The notes: a model not told the origin generated them from the letters alone. DNA of 64,000 bases from Capsulimonadaceae bacterium (GCA_031292625.1 JARLGU010000054.1:1-64000); one strand, 5' to 3'. Positions 17,477-27,018 are shown, counted from the stretch's first letter. Made by a program: numbers and translations.

Positions 17477-18409
17477 TTACGATTCCGCCGGTGGGAGCAC
17501 CTCCGTAAAATCGCCAGGCACAACAAACAGTCCGGCATCGACGGCATCCGCGTTTATGCTTTCAACCGAGAGCGTGGTGACGGTTACGTCGGGCAACGGC
17601 GGAGCTAACGGCACGGCGTCGTCGTATGGAGCCTGCCGTATCTGGCGAGCCGGAGTGAGCGTCACTTTGATGCGGCTTTTCAGCGGGATACGCTGCATTT
17701 TGTTTAGCTGATCGAGCATTGGCTGCACAACGAGGTCGCTGCCGGCTGCGAGGATTCGAGCGAGTCCAAGGTGCGAGAGGTGCTTCTCCCTCGGCAGCCG
17801 AATGTCATCCGCGAACCAGACATCTCCTTCTAATTGCGCTCTTGCAGGCTCAGCCTCCACAGCGCCGCCGTCGCGGCGGAGGAAGCCGCGGTGGCCGCCA
17901 GGATATCCCCAGCCAGGAAAAATGACGACTGGCGGCCGAGATTCATGCTTTGGTTCGCATTGGACATTGCCCGCAAGCGCGTAGCGGCGAGCAGGGTGGT
18001 TGGACACAATTCCGGCGTCATCCGACTTGGTGAACTTGAGATCCGAGTCGATGTCGAAGAAGTTCGCGGCATCGCCTGCAGGCTTTCCCACGGCATCGAT
18101 ATAGTGGTTGAGCGGCACGACGTAGAACGTCCGCCGGTAGGTGTCCATGGTATAGATTTTGTCCGCGATGCCGTCGTAAATCGTGATCTGGTTCGAGCCG
18201 TCCGTCTCCGTCCGAGTTCGCGCTCCCTTGTAGAAGAGAGTTACCCGATGCTCCTGCACATTGTCGCTCGATGACGCGTTCTCCCGGTCGGCCGGGACGA
18301 GATGGTTGACATTGACATTCAGTCTTACCGTGAGATCCGCGCTTGCCGCCGGGGGAAGCGCAACGCTGATCGCAAGCAGAGCGCAGGTCAGTAAACACGA
18401 ATATCGCAT
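17477..18409 (-). CDS. secreted protein of unknown function
   Basis: A 310-residue protein with a Sec signal peptide ([24 protein letters not shown]). The mature part has regular beta-rich segments (TVRLNVNVNHLVP, VTLFYKGARTRTE, ITIYDGIADKIYTMD). These resemble periplasmic DUF4412/LolA-like domains that bind lipids or report on them. This resemblance is by pattern only. ATG 18409 with AAAGGA upstream is better than the ATG at 18433. The gene stands alone and is divergent from the RIC gene, with about 400 bp between them. Confidence 0.65.
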   Translation of the reverse strand: MRYSCLLTCALLAISVALPPAASADLTVRLNVNVNHLVPADRENASSSDNVQEHRVTLFYKGARTRTETDGSNQITIYDGIADKIYTMDTYRRTFYVVPLNHYIDAVGKPAGDAANFFDIDSDLKFTKSDDAGIVSNHPARRYALAGNVQCEPKHESRPPVVIFPGWGYPGGHRGFLRRDGGAVEAEPARAQLEGDVWFADDIRLPREKHLSHLGLARILAAGSDLVVQPMLDQLNKMQRIPLKSRIKVTLTPARQIRQAPYDDAVPLAPPLPDVTVTTLSVESINADAVDAGLFVVPGDFTEVLPPAES

Positions 18410-18581
18410 TGTTGGATCCTTTCCCAATGTCACGAACCGCTTATGGCGCGATGCGGACGAAAGTACGGACGCACGGTATCAATGTCTGAAGCGACCATGC
18501 TAATGATACGTGCGCAGGTGTGAAGATCTTGTGAAAAACTGAGGATATATTTGCAATTCCCCTCCGATTCTCCTCTGCATA

Positions 18582-18597
18582 TACGCAATATTGCGTA
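18582..18597. promoter_or_regulatory. perfect 16-bp palindrome, candidate operator
   Basis: TACGCAATATTGCGTA is a perfect inverted repeat in the 394-bp divergent region between the secreted-protein gene and the RIC gene. Its size and symmetry suit a dimeric regulator. It does not look like a standard FNR or Fur box, so the binding protein is unknown. Confidence 0.45.
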
Positions 18598-18712
18598 GGA
18601 CGTTATCGTCGTTCATCGCCTCTGTCAGGCTACATTAGCGGATCGTCGCGGTGAACTCATGGGAGCAATGTCATCGGTTTGACGTATTTAAGGATATTTG
18701 GATCTTTATATC

Positions 18713-18741
18713 TTGTATATAGGTGTGATTTATGTTATGAT
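18713..18741 (+). promoter_or_regulatory. candidate promoter of the RIC gene
   Basis: TTGTAT (18713-18718), a 17-nt spacer and TATGAT (18736-18741) lie about 60 nt before the RIC start codon, in a locally AT-rich stretch that contrasts with the rest of the window. Confidence 0.5.
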
Positions 18742-18803
18742 TGTTAGCAAGGACAGCGGCCGGGCGGCATTGACGCGGCCCGCGCCTCACAAAGGAGCAA
18801 GCT

Positions 18804-19535
18804 ATGGACCAGTTTACGCCAGAACGGACCGTTGGAGAGATCGTTGCCGAGCGAGCCTCAAGATCCCGCGTTTTCGAGCGATACCATATCGATTATTGCT
18901 GCGGCGGCAAGAAGACCCTTGGCGAGTCGTGTGCGGCCAAAGGTCTTTCAGTAAGCATCGTCGCGTCAGACCTGGCTGAGAGCGACCGGGCAGAAGAGCC
19001 GGACGATGTCGACCTGCGCTCAATGAGCCTCGGAGAGCTGGCCGACTATATCGAGCGAACGTTTCACGCGTCGTTGCGCGAGTCCTTGCCGCGGCTGACA
19101 GCGCTTACCGCGAAAGTTGCCGCTGTTCATGGAGCCGGCAATGCGCGTTTGGTTGAGCTTGCGGAGGTCTTCGTTGCCTTTCGTCGCGATATGGAGGAGC
19201 ACACGGCAAAGGAGGAAGTGATCCTTTTCCCGATGTGCCACAAGCTCGACACGGCGACGTCGATGCCTTCCTTCCATTGCGGTGCGATCGCCAATCCGAT
19301 CCGTGTGATGCTCGCCGAGCACGATGGAGCGGGGGCGGCGCTTGAGCGCATGCGGGAACTGACTGATGGTTTTGTAGCGCCGGGGCACGCATGCAACACC
19401 TATCGGGCCATGTTGGATGGCCTTGCCGCGCTCGAAGCCGAGACGCACAGGCACGTGCATGCGGAGAACGAGATCCTCTTCCCGAACTCCATCGCCCGGG
19501 AAGAATCCTTCGCTCTCGCAAGCGCGGCGCATTGA
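18804..19535 (+). CDS. iron-sulfur cluster repair di-iron protein (RIC/YtfE/ScdA)
   Basis: RIC proteins repair iron-sulfur clusters damaged by nitric oxide or peroxide, using a di-iron centre in a four-helix bundle. The N-terminal ScdA_N domain is present (TVGEIVAERASRSRVFERYHIDYCCGG, with the Cys-Cys pair). The hemerythrin-like domain supplies His/Glu ligands in RTFHASLRE, MEEHTAKEEVILFP, LAEHDGAG and HRHVHAENEILFP. At 243 residues the length is normal. AAAGGAG lies 7 nt before the ATG. It is a single gene, consistent with a stress-induced unit. Confidence 0.93.
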   Translation: MDQFTPERTVGEIVAERASRSRVFERYHIDYCCGGKKTLGESCAAKGLSVSIVASDLAESDRAEEPDDVDLRSMSLGELADYIERTFHASLRESLPRLTALTAKVAAVHGAGNARLVELAEVFVAFRRDMEEHTAKEEVILFPMCHKLDTATSMPSFHCGAIANPIRVMLAEHDGAGAALERMRELTDGFVAPGHACNTYRAMLDGLAALEAETHRHVHAENEILFPNSIAREESFALASAAH

Positions 19536-19696
19536 TCGCATTCGGATCGGGCCGCAGGCTTCCTTTTCAACGCCTGCGGCCCGTTCAGCGACCCCCAAGA
19601 CATATTGGCCGCAATTGCACTGAGCAACTTGTCTTGATGCCGCCGTCTGCTAACCCGCGGTAAAAAGCAAGATAATACACCTTCTCAAAATATCCC

Positions 19697-19725
19697 TTGA
19701 TCACGTGAAGCGATAGTGCTATTCT
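19697..19725 (+). promoter_or_regulatory. candidate promoter of the large secreted protein gene
   Basis: TTGATC (19697-19702), a 17-nt spacer and TATTCT (19720-19725) lie about 80 nt before the ATG at 19808. No copy of the GntR-type operator found elsewhere in this locus is seen here. Confidence 0.4.
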
Positions 19726-19807
19726 TATATGGGCGCGAAGTGAGCGAATGCGACAACTTTGCGCCGTATTGGGCAGGCGTCCCCGCCCGTCCACGGAGGT
19801 TATCGCA

Positions 19808-22800
19808 ATGAGCTTCACGATGATGCGCTGGCGAAACCGATGCGCGGTGTTAGCCGGCGCGATCGTTCTTTCCGGCTTGTTGTCCGTACCAGTCCAGTCC
19901 TCAAACCGCCCCTACGAGTTTGAATGGGCTAATCGAACTCAAGACGAGTACCCGCCGATGCTCGATTTCGAGACGCCGCTCGACTGGGATATTCGCGGCG
20001 CCAATTCCGTCGCAAGTATAGAGCAGTCGAGCGAGCAGCAACTGTGGGGGAACTACACCGGGAAGCTCACCTACCGGGCAACGGGAGATGCGCCGGTCGT
20101 GCAAGCGATCCTGAAGAGCCCTCGACCGTTACCGGCTGATTTCGATTCAGTCGGCCTGTGGGTCTACGGACGCAGCATGTTCTACGCTCCAGATCCGGGA
20201 ACGCCTCCGACAAATATCGCCATTCTGTTCGCGTCCAAAGATGGCGCTGACGTTCGCGTCCCGCTTGGAACGGTCAACTTCTCGGGTTGGAGTTACCTCT
20301 TTTGCAAGGTTTCGCCGGATAAACAGAGCTCGCTTGCCGGTGGGTCGCTTTTGGGCATCGAGGTTGCGAACGGAAGCAACACGCAAGACCGTACATTGTT
20401 TTTCGACAACCTCGGCGTGTTTCGCGAAAGGCTCGCGCCGCTTGCTTTCGAGGCGCGCCCGTTGCGCAATTTGACGCTCTTCCCAGGGCAGCAGGCGGGG
20501 CTGAACAAAGGTCCTGGCGCTCTCCCTTTCCCCACCCGCGAGGAAACCATCCTGCCGCCAAATTTGACCCCGGTCTTTCAAACGAACGCCGTCGCGAATG
20601 GGGGCGAGTACGAGTTCCGCTACCATGGAAAGGATGGTGAACTTAATTATCGCTTGGATCCGCGCAAGGGGCCTTTTGACGGCTTGACCGCCCAGTGGGA
20701 TGGGCGCGGCGCGGCGTTCCATCCGTGCGTCGGAGGCGGTTTGCGTCTTGCGGGCGGCGCCGTCACGCCGCTGCGGCCGCTTGCGCGGTTCTTGTCCGCC
20801 GATCTGGCGAACGGCGTGTTGACGACATCCTGGAGCTTCACCGCCGGGACAGTGAAGCAAGATGCGACTATCCGCTACCGGATTTGGAACAAGTCGCTCG
20901 TGATCGATGTGCTTGCTCCCGGCGGACAGGTGGCCGAGGTGCGCTTCGGCCGCGAGGAGGGACTGCCGAACCCTCGCCTGATTGCGTCGCCGTACTATGC
21001 CTACCAGGTGCGCGGCGCATCGCGTCCGTGCGTGCTCGTTTCTGGCTCAGTGGGTTCGCCGCTCTTTCTTGCGGGGAATATCGACTGGTACCGCTCAAAT
21101 GCATCCGAACTATTTGCCTCCAATGTTACGAGCGGCGAAGGCGTTGCGTATAACGGCGGGACGCGCTATACCGCATGCACGAATGGTCGGCGCAACGACT
21201 GCTTCGAGCGCTTCTTCTTGACGGTTTCGCCTCGCTACGAAGAGGTTTTGCCTGTCATCGCGAACCCGAAATCGCCGTATATTAAGGTCGCTGGAACGCA
21301 CCTGTGGCGTGCCGTTGGCGCGTCCCCGGACAAGATGAAGGACCGGGATATCTTCCGTCGTGCGCACCGCTACGGACTGACTCAGCTGATCATTACGAAC
21401 CATGAGACCTTGTGGCGCGATGGCAGCGAGAGCTTTACGTTTCGCACCCGGACCGCGCCCGCCAAGGGCGGCGACGAGGCGGAGAAGAGCTTTGCGCGCT
21501 ATATGCAGGATGACCTCGGCTACGTCTACGGCCCATACAACAACTTTACGGATCTCGCCCCCGTCAACGCGAATTGGTCGCTGGACAACGTGAGCCGCAA
21601 GCCGGATTATTCGCTGGTGACCGCGTGGGCGCGCTGCTACAATCCGAAGCCTTCCCGCGCCGTCGAATATGCTGCGCGACTGACGCCGATTATTCAGGCG
21701 AAGTTCGGTTATTCGACTGCCTATTGCGACGTCCATACGGCGGTGCCGCCGTGGGGATACACTGATTTCGACAGCCGCGTGCCGGGCGCTGGGACATTCG
21801 CTTCGACGTTCTATTCTTACGGCGAGATCATGCTGATCCAGAAGCAGAACTGGCGAGGGCCTGTCTATTCGGAAGGCGGCTACCACTGGATGTACATGGG
21901 TCTGACCGACGGAAACTATGCTCAGGATCAGGGCTGGGACTGGGATCAAAAGCCCTGGCTCGTCGATTTCGATTTGCGCCGAATGCACGATCAGGGAGCC
22001 AATTTCGGCATGGGGAACCTGGACATGTTCCGTCATGGCGACGCTATTCCGCCCGGCAAACGCGCCGAAACCGACGCCGCGCTCGACCGCTTTACGGCGG
22101 CGACCATGGCATTTGGGCACCCTGGATTCTGGGCGTTTACCGAGCCTGGACTGATGATGCGCAACTACTATATGGTGCAGCAAATTGCTGCGCGTTACAC
22201 TCAAGCGCAGGCGGCGCAAATCCTTTACGTAGGCGAGGACGGCGTTGCGCACGCGACGAGCGACGCGCTTGCGAACGATGCGTATCGCCGCTCGCAGGTT
22301 GCCGTGAGCTATGCGGACGGCACGGTTGTCGTGGCGAACGGCAACAGGGATCAGCGGCTAAAGGCGACTCTTTTCGGACGATGTCTGGATCTGCCGCCGA
22401 ATGGCTACGCGGCGTGGACCGGCGATGGGGCAATCGACGAGTGTTCGTCCGATCCCGGCGGGAACAGGTGCGACTACGCGGCGACGCCTGCATACATTTA
22501 TATCGACGGCCGAGGGCATTGGCAGCGGTTTCCGCTTGCGGCGAGCGACGGCCCCGCGGTCGCTCGCAACCTTGGCGGCGGGCGGTGGGAAGTCATCCAC
22601 GACGGCCTCACGGAAGCAGGGTTCGCCATAGGCGGCGCGAGCGCCGTTGCATTGGATATCGATGGCAAGGAAATGGGGCCGGCTACGCTTCGGATGGCGC
22701 GCGGGCTGACGTATGTGCTCCCCGTGCCGGGCGCGTTTTCGTATCGTGTCGAAGGCGGCGACGGGAAGGCAACCACCAGTGCCGCATCCCCGCTTCCGGC

Positions 22801-23764
22801 GCAAGATGTCCTTGCGGGGCAGTCTGTCTCGTGGAAAGGCGATGCCTTTCTTGTGCCTGCAGGGTCGCCGCCGGGAACGCGCTTGTGGCATCAATTCGGT
22901 CGCGATTGGTTGGATTTTACCGTCGTGCCCTATGCGCGCCTGACGCCAAGCCTGAGCGCGGATGGCGGAACTGTAAATGTGGACGTCTCAGGCGGAGGCG
23001 GTCCGGCGACGCTTCGGATAGGGAGCGTTAGCCGCAATCTCGTTCTCGTTCCCGGACAGACCGCGCGGGTTCGTTTTGCGCTCGATCAGCTTTTACCGGC
23101 CGCCGCGAACGAACCACGCCTGCTGACGTGGGAGCTTGGCGCTGGCGGGCGCACAACGAGCATGGATGCCGCGCTCTCGTCAGACAAGCGTTTCAAGCGC
23201 CTTATCGACTTCGAGCGCCTTTCGTGGCAGCCGGGGATCGAACTGCGCCCAGGTTCTCCTGATTTGGATATGGATGAGACCAGCGCCGGCGTGGATGCCG
23301 CCGCCGGAGTTTGCGGCGGGATTAAGCGCCATGGAATCATGATGCACCCGCCGTACGTCGGCGCAGTCGGGTGCTCGTATGCGCTCTACGATCCGGTAAC
23401 CTTGCCCCGGACGCCCGCCGTGTTCCGCGCATTTGTCGGCAAGCGCGACGGTTCCGTTCTTGGCGACGGAATTCTTTACCGCGTCGTTGTCGTGGATGCG
23501 AACGGCCACGAAGCTGACCTTGCTACCCTGATCGTCAAGAAGCACGAGTGGCTGCCTATTGAGGCAGACCTGAGCCGTTACGCGGGGCAGGCTGTTCGCT
23601 TCAAATTGGTGTCTGATGTAGGACCGAAAGACGACTCGGCGGGCGATTGGGCCGCCTGGGCAGAAATGCGCGTTGAAACGGCGTCCGCAGAGAATGTTCG
23701 CGTGCTCGATACGACGCCGGAGGGTATTGCAAAGGCTGTGCGGGGAACGGATGCGCCGAAATAG
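19808..23764 (+). CDS. very large secreted protein, putative glycoside hydrolase with NPCBM-like C-terminus
   Basis: This 1318-residue protein has an N-terminal signal (WRNRCAVLAGAIVLSGLLSVPVQS) and GGAGGT 7 nt before ATG 19808. Residues about 30-180 form a beta-sandwich like a carbohydrate-binding domain. The centre (about 490-810) reads like a TIM-barrel hydrolase, with WARCYNPKP, YCDVHTAVPPWGYTDFD and GPVYSEGGYHWMYMG supplying acidic candidates. The last 200 residues (KRHGIMMHPP, DGILYRVVVVDANG, and WAAWAEMRVE at the end) resemble an NPCBM carbohydrate-binding module. I cannot assign a GH family. It converges on a sulfatase gene, which suggests a sulfated or decorated glycan. Confidence 0.7.
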   Translation: MSFTMMRWRNRCAVLAGAIVLSGLLSVPVQSSNRPYEFEWANRTQDEYPPMLDFETPLDWDIRGANSVASIEQSSEQQLWGNYTGKLTYRATGDAPVVQAILKSPRPLPADFDSVGLWVYGRSMFYAPDPGTPPTNIAILFASKDGADVRVPLGTVNFSGWSYLFCKVSPDKQSSLAGGSLLGIEVANGSNTQDRTLFFDNLGVFRERLAPLAFEARPLRNLTLFPGQQAGLNKGPGALPFPTREETILPPNLTPVFQTNAVANGGEYEFRYHGKDGELNYRLDPRKGPFDGLTAQWDGRGAAFHPCVGGGLRLAGGAVTPLRPLARFLSADLANGVLTTSWSFTAGTVKQDATIRYRIWNKSLVIDVLAPGGQVAEVRFGREEGLPNPRLIASPYYAYQVRGASRPCVLVSGSVGSPLFLAGNIDWYRSNASELFASNVTSGEGVAYNGGTRYTACTNGRRNDCFERFFLTVSPRYEEVLPVIANPKSPYIKVAGTHLWRAVGASPDKMKDRDIFRRAHRYGLTQLIITNHETLWRDGSESFTFRTRTAPAKGGDEAEKSFARYMQDDLGYVYGPYNNFTDLAPVNANWSLDNVSRKPDYSLVTAWARCYNPKPSRAVEYAARLTPIIQAKFGYSTAYCDVHTAVPPWGYTDFDSRVPGAGTFASTFYSYGEIMLIQKQNWRGPVYSEGGYHWMYMGLTDGNYAQDQGWDWDQKPWLVDFDLRRMHDQGANFGMGNLDMFRHGDAIPPGKRAETDAALDRFTAATMAFGHPGFWAFTEPGLMMRNYYMVQQIAARYTQAQAAQILYVGEDGVAHATSDALANDAYRRSQVAVSYADGTVVVANGNRDQRLKATLFGRCLDLPPNGYAAWTGDGAIDECSSDPGGNRCDYAATPAYIYIDGRGHWQRFPLAASDGPAVARNLGGGRWEVIHDGLTEAGFAIGGASAVALDIDGKEMGPATLRMARGLTYVLPVPGAFSYRVEGGDGKATTSAASPLPAQDVLAGQSVSWKGDAFLVPAGSPPGTRLWHQFGRDWLDFTVVPYARLTPSLSADGGTVNVDVSGGGGPATLRIGSVSRNLVLVPGQTARVRFALDQLLPAAANEPRLLTWELGAGGRTTSMDAALSSDKRFKRLIDFERLSWQPGIELRPGSPDLDMDETSAGVDAAAGVCGGIKRHGIMMHPPYVGAVGCSYALYDPVTLPRTPAVFRAFVGKRDGSVLGDGILYRVVVVDANGHEADLATLIVKKHEWLPIEADLSRYAGQAVRFKLVSDVGPKDDSAGDWAAWAEMRVETASAENVRVLDTTPEGIAKAVRGTDAPK

Positions 23765-23844
23765 AGGCGACGCCTTGCGCGCTCGCTTTCGCTGACTAAG
23801 GTTCGCGTCTCCTCCCGGCAAACGAAGGCCAAGCCCCGTCCGGG

Positions 23845-25239
23845 CTAGAACCGGTTCGGAACCTGGTTGTTTGCGGCGTCTGAGACATAGCCCCAACGCT
23901 GCAGGTACTCGTCGCCAGGCAGGAACTCGTCGGCGCGTTTAGCGAGCTCTCGCCACAGCAGGCGATCCATCTCATCGCGGACCGGCTGCGCGGCTGCATC
24001 GTCTACGAGATTGGCGCTTTGCAGCGGATCAGCCTCGTTATCGTACAAGAGCCACGGACCGTTCAAGTCCCGTGCGTATGTCCAGCGGGTGGTCCTGATC
24101 GCCCGCCATTCGCGTCCTCCCCGATCGCGCGCGGCTTCATGGAAAGGGACGAAGTTCGAGATAAGCGCTGGCTCATCCGGCGATTCGACGTCGCCGCGAA
24201 CGATTCCGGAGCGGTCTGCGCCGTCGACGCCTGCGGGTACGGGAAGGCCGCATAGGCCGAGGCAGGTGGGCATCAGGTCGATGACGCCGATGGGGAAGCC
24301 GGATTGCCCAGTCACGTTCGCGCCGGGCATGCGGATGAGCAGGGGGACTCGAATGGATTCATCCCACGGCTGCTGTTTCGGGCTGAGCGAACCATGAGCC
24401 TGCAGCGTGTCGCCATGGTCCGACGTAAAGATGACGATGGTTTCGTCAGATAGGTCCGCGTCGCGGATCGCTTCGAGCAGCCGTCCGAAGCAATCGTCCA
24501 GCGCCGCACCGTGCGCGTAGTAGCCCGCGAGATCCCGGCGAGCCCGGTCGATGAGATGAGCTGGGACGTTGGCGGGAACCTGGATGCCGTCTGCCGGGAA
24601 GCGTGCCTTGTAATCGCCGGGGACCTGGTCATATGGGCTATGCGGCGGTCCCCAGGATACGAATAGGGCGAAAGGCCGCTCGCTTTTATGCTCGCTGATA
24701 TATTTGATTGCCTCATCCGTCTGGCTGATCGCATCGTATCCAGCCCAGGTCGCCAGCCTTCCATCGTCGGCATAGTAGTTTGATCCGAAGTATTCGTGCG
24801 AGCACTCGAATCCGCGCCAGAAGTCAAAGCCCAGGCGTCTGTCGCGAGGAATAAATGCGCTCCGGCCATGGCCGTCGATGTGCCACTTGCCGATATAGGC
24901 CGTGTCGTATTCCCCCGCGAGCGCTTCGCCGAACGCAGTACACGTCGGCCGGACGGGAACATCGTTGACGAACACGCCGTGCTTCAGCGGGTATTGCCCC
25001 GTTAGCAAGGAGGCGCGCGATGGACCGCAAACGGGCGTGTTGGCGACGGCGGTTGTAAAGTTGAATGATTGCGCGGCAAACCGGTCGATGTTCGGCGTCG
25101 CGGCATTGACGTCGCCCGCGTAGCCGAAAGCCTGGGCGCGCCACTGGTCACCGAATACGAAAAGCAGGTTGGGGTGGGATCTTGCGCCGGACAATTGAGC
25201 CTCCGCTTTCAAAATACCTCGATCGTCAACTGCGTTCAT
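23845..25239 (-). CDS. type I sulfatase (arylsulfatase family)
   Basis: The enzyme hydrolyses sulfate esters using a formylglycine made from Cys. The site is PVCGPSRASLLTGQYP, matching the C-x-P-S-R core with the downstream TGxYP. N-terminal LLFVFGDQWRAQ and C-terminal IVIFTSDHGDTL supply metal ligands. The frame is open up to 25479, but the extra 80 residues run through a family 2 repeat and look non-coding. I therefore start at ATG 25239, where no clear ribosome-binding site is seen. No signal peptide is visible with this start, which is unusual for a glycan sulfatase. No anaerobic sulfatase-maturating enzyme is nearby. Confidence 0.88.
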   Translation of the reverse strand: MNAVDDRGILKAEAQLSGARSHPNLLFVFGDQWRAQAFGYAGDVNAATPNIDRFAAQSFNFTTAVANTPVCGPSRASLLTGQYPLKHGVFVNDVPVRPTCTAFGEALAGEYDTAYIGKWHIDGHGRSAFIPRDRRLGFDFWRGFECSHEYFGSNYYADDGRLATWAGYDAISQTDEAIKYISEHKSERPFALFVSWGPPHSPYDQVPGDYKARFPADGIQVPANVPAHLIDRARRDLAGYYAHGAALDDCFGRLLEAIRDADLSDETIVIFTSDHGDTLQAHGSLSPKQQPWDESIRVPLLIRMPGANVTGQSGFPIGVIDLMPTCLGLCGLPVPAGVDGADRSGIVRGDVESPDEPALISNFVPFHEAARDRGGREWRAIRTTRWTYARDLNGPWLLYDNEADPLQSANLVDDAAAQPVRDEMDRLLWRELAKRADEFLPGDEYLQRWGYVSDAANNQVPNRF

Positions 25240-25307
25240 AATCGCAGCCGCGACATAGTTTTCGACGACGGCATCGTTAAGCCCTTTCGTAATGGTCAAG
25301 AATACAT

Positions 25308-25500
25308 AGGTCTTTCGCTTGCCGCGCGTTAAGCGAGTGGTTAAGCTAAATTGGTCAGGACTCAGGAACGTTCCATCGCCGCTGGGCCATTTATCAAGCG
25401 CCTCGCGTGCGGCTTGCCTACAGGCTGAAAGTGAAGCGGCCAAAGCCAAATGGCCGGTTCGGCCATGGGGGCATCGCAATCCCCATCTTCTTTTACTATG
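25308..25500 (+). repeat. family 2 dispersed repeat, full-length copy i
   Basis: This roughly 190-bp sequence recurs inverted at 35800-35990. Shared blocks include CGTTAAGCGAGTGG, AAATTGGTCAGGACT, AGGAACGTTC, GCGGCTTGCC and ACAGGCTGA. A hairpin ATGGCC-GGTTC-GGCCAT (about 25450-25466) and an ATCCCCATCTTCTTTTA-like end follow. Two partial copies at about 150-244 and 43563-43665 keep mainly the hairpin half. It fills the gap between the sulfatase gene and the divergent regulator gene, just upstream of the sulfatase start. Confidence 0.75.
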
Positions 25501-25573
25501 CTAAAGCCCTCATACATTCGTTTACCGCAGAGGCATTCGGCAACAGAGGTTTGGGGCGGCGCACGAAAATCGC

Positions 25574-25602
25574 TTGACATATTGGCGCAGCGCTTGTAGA
25601 AT
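25574..25602 (+). promoter_or_regulatory. promoter of the GntR/LacI regulator gene
   Basis: TTGACA (25574-25579) and TAGAAT (25597-25602) are separated by 17 nt, an almost ideal promoter, 37 nt before the ATG. Confidence 0.75.
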
Positions 25603-25624
25603 CATTGTAGTAAAGTCATACGAT
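25601..25624 (+). promoter_or_regulatory. GntR/LacI operator 1 (autoregulatory)
   Basis: ATCATTGTA-N6-TCATACGAT begins on the last two bases of the -10 box. It matches the perfect operator at 31224-31247 in spacing and in most positions. It also has the same register as operators at 27017 and 31224. Occupancy would block the start site, so the regulator probably represses its own gene. Confidence 0.7.
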
Positions 25625-25638
25625 CACACTAGGAACCT

Positions 25639-26898
25639 ATGAGCAACACGATCCTATCATCGCCGTCGAATGCAATGCGCTCGCGCAGACTCTCCGCGAT
25701 CCCTGTCTACGAGCGTATCGAGAAGGATCTTCGCACTCGTGTCGCCTCGGGCGAGTGGGGCGCCGGGGTGATGTTGCCCAGCCGCAAAGAGTTGGCGCGA
25801 GCGTATAACGTGGATGTCAACACGCTGCAGCGGGCGATTGGTCCGTTGGTGCAGGATGGCACTCTTCGTGCGGACGGGGGACGGGGGACGTTTGTCGGTC
25901 TGGAGGTCATTCGACCGGCGGCGCCGTCTCAGCCGGCTTTGCGAGATTCGCGCCAATTGCTTACCGTTGGAGTCATCTGGAAAACCGATCGCGATCCTGT
26001 CGACGGCTACGCTCCCAACTTCTGGGCGCCGGTGGTGGCGAGTATTGAGCGGACGGTTTCGGGACGCGGCGGTATGTGCCGCTCATTCGATCTCGGGCAC
26101 GAATCCAGCGAGGGCTTATCGTTGACGGATGCCGTTACGCAGTTGCTTGAACAGGGCGTAGACGGAATCATCAGCGTTATCGACCGTGCGCCCTGGGAGA
26201 TCGAGAACCTTTTAAACGATCCTGTCGCCAGCCGCGTGCCGATCGTCCATGCGGGCGGCGTCCTCTCGCGCAGCTGCCGCCTGAGCGTCACGTTTAGCAG
26301 TATCGACGCGGGGTTCCATGCCGCCAGCCATCTGTTGCGTCAGGGTTGCCGGGACCTGCTCGCCTTTTCGGGATGCGAAACGGAGTGGGTCAAGCAGCGC
26401 GTTCAAGGCGTTCTCGAGGCCGGAGAAGGGGCCGGACTCGGTGCGGATGCCATCCGCGTATCGATCGCCGCCGTCGATCTATACGCCTTATTGGACCGTC
26501 ATCGCGTGGACAAGATTCAGATGGATCTCGCGTATCACGCCGCCGTCGATCTTTTCAAGAGCGGCTTGCCGGCTGACGGAATCGTCGCGGTCAACGACTT
26601 CAACGCGTTTGGCTTTATGCAAGCCGCGTCGGAAGCGGGCTACGTCGCGGGTACGGACTACGCGATCATTGGATTCGACGATTTTCCCGAGTCCTCGATT
26701 CGCGGGCTCACTACGCTGTGCCCGCCGCTCGACAATATGGGCCGGGAGGCCGTTGCAATGCTCGTCCGCGCGATCGGTGAACCGGGGTTGACGATGCGCA
26801 CTACCTTGCCGTCTGATTTGGTCGCGCGCGCGTCGACAATGACTTATGCGCCGCCGGAGTCTGAACGGCAGGCGCTCGTGCCACTCGTGGTCGATTGA
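25639..26898 (+). CDS. GntR-type DNA-binding / LacI-type ligand-binding hybrid regulator
   Basis: The N-terminal 75 residues form a GntR winged helix (IEKDLRTRVASGEWGAGVMLPSRKELARAYNVDVNTLQRAIGPL, wing DGGRGTFV). From about residue 105 onward the protein has a periplasmic-binding-protein-like effector domain of the LacI type (VGVIWKTD, GIVAVNDFNAFGFMQA, IIGFDDFPESS). Such hybrids (AraR-like) respond to sugars. The gene precedes a pseudopilin gene and faces sulfatase and glycoside hydrolase genes. Three matching operators in this locus, one on its own promoter, point to it as local regulator; the inducer is unknown. Confidence 0.92.
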   Translation: MSNTILSSPSNAMRSRRLSAIPVYERIEKDLRTRVASGEWGAGVMLPSRKELARAYNVDVNTLQRAIGPLVQDGTLRADGGRGTFVGLEVIRPAAPSQPALRDSRQLLTVGVIWKTDRDPVDGYAPNFWAPVVASIERTVSGRGGMCRSFDLGHESSEGLSLTDAVTQLLEQGVDGIISVIDRAPWEIENLLNDPVASRVPIVHAGGVLSRSCRLSVTFSSIDAGFHAASHLLRQGCRDLLAFSGCETEWVKQRVQGVLEAGEGAGLGADAIRVSIAAVDLYALLDRHRVDKIQMDLAYHAAVDLFKSGLPADGIVAVNDFNAFGFMQAASEAGYVAGTDYAIIGFDDFPESSIRGLTTLCPPLDNMGREAVAMLVRAIGEPGLTMRTTLPSDLVARASTMTYAPPESERQALVPLVVD

Positions 26899-26989
26899 TC
26901 CGGCACGTTCTTTGCGGAAGCGGAATTGATGGGCCGTCGTGCTCTAGGAGCGAAAAGAAGAGGATATTAGGCGGCTGCGAAATACGTGC

Positions 26990-27018
26990 TTGACAAATTG
27001 GTGATAGATTACTATAAT
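26990..27018 (+). promoter_or_regulatory. promoter of pseudopilin gene 1
   Basis: TTGACA (26990-26995), 17-nt spacer, TATAAT (27013-27018): a full consensus promoter about 68 nt before the ATG. Its strength suggests it needs a repressor. Confidence 0.8.

Noticed and set aside
25240-25479. 80-residue N-terminal extension of the sulfatase
   Set aside because: It translates a family 2 repeat and precedes the usual N-terminal strand; length and pattern favour a later start.
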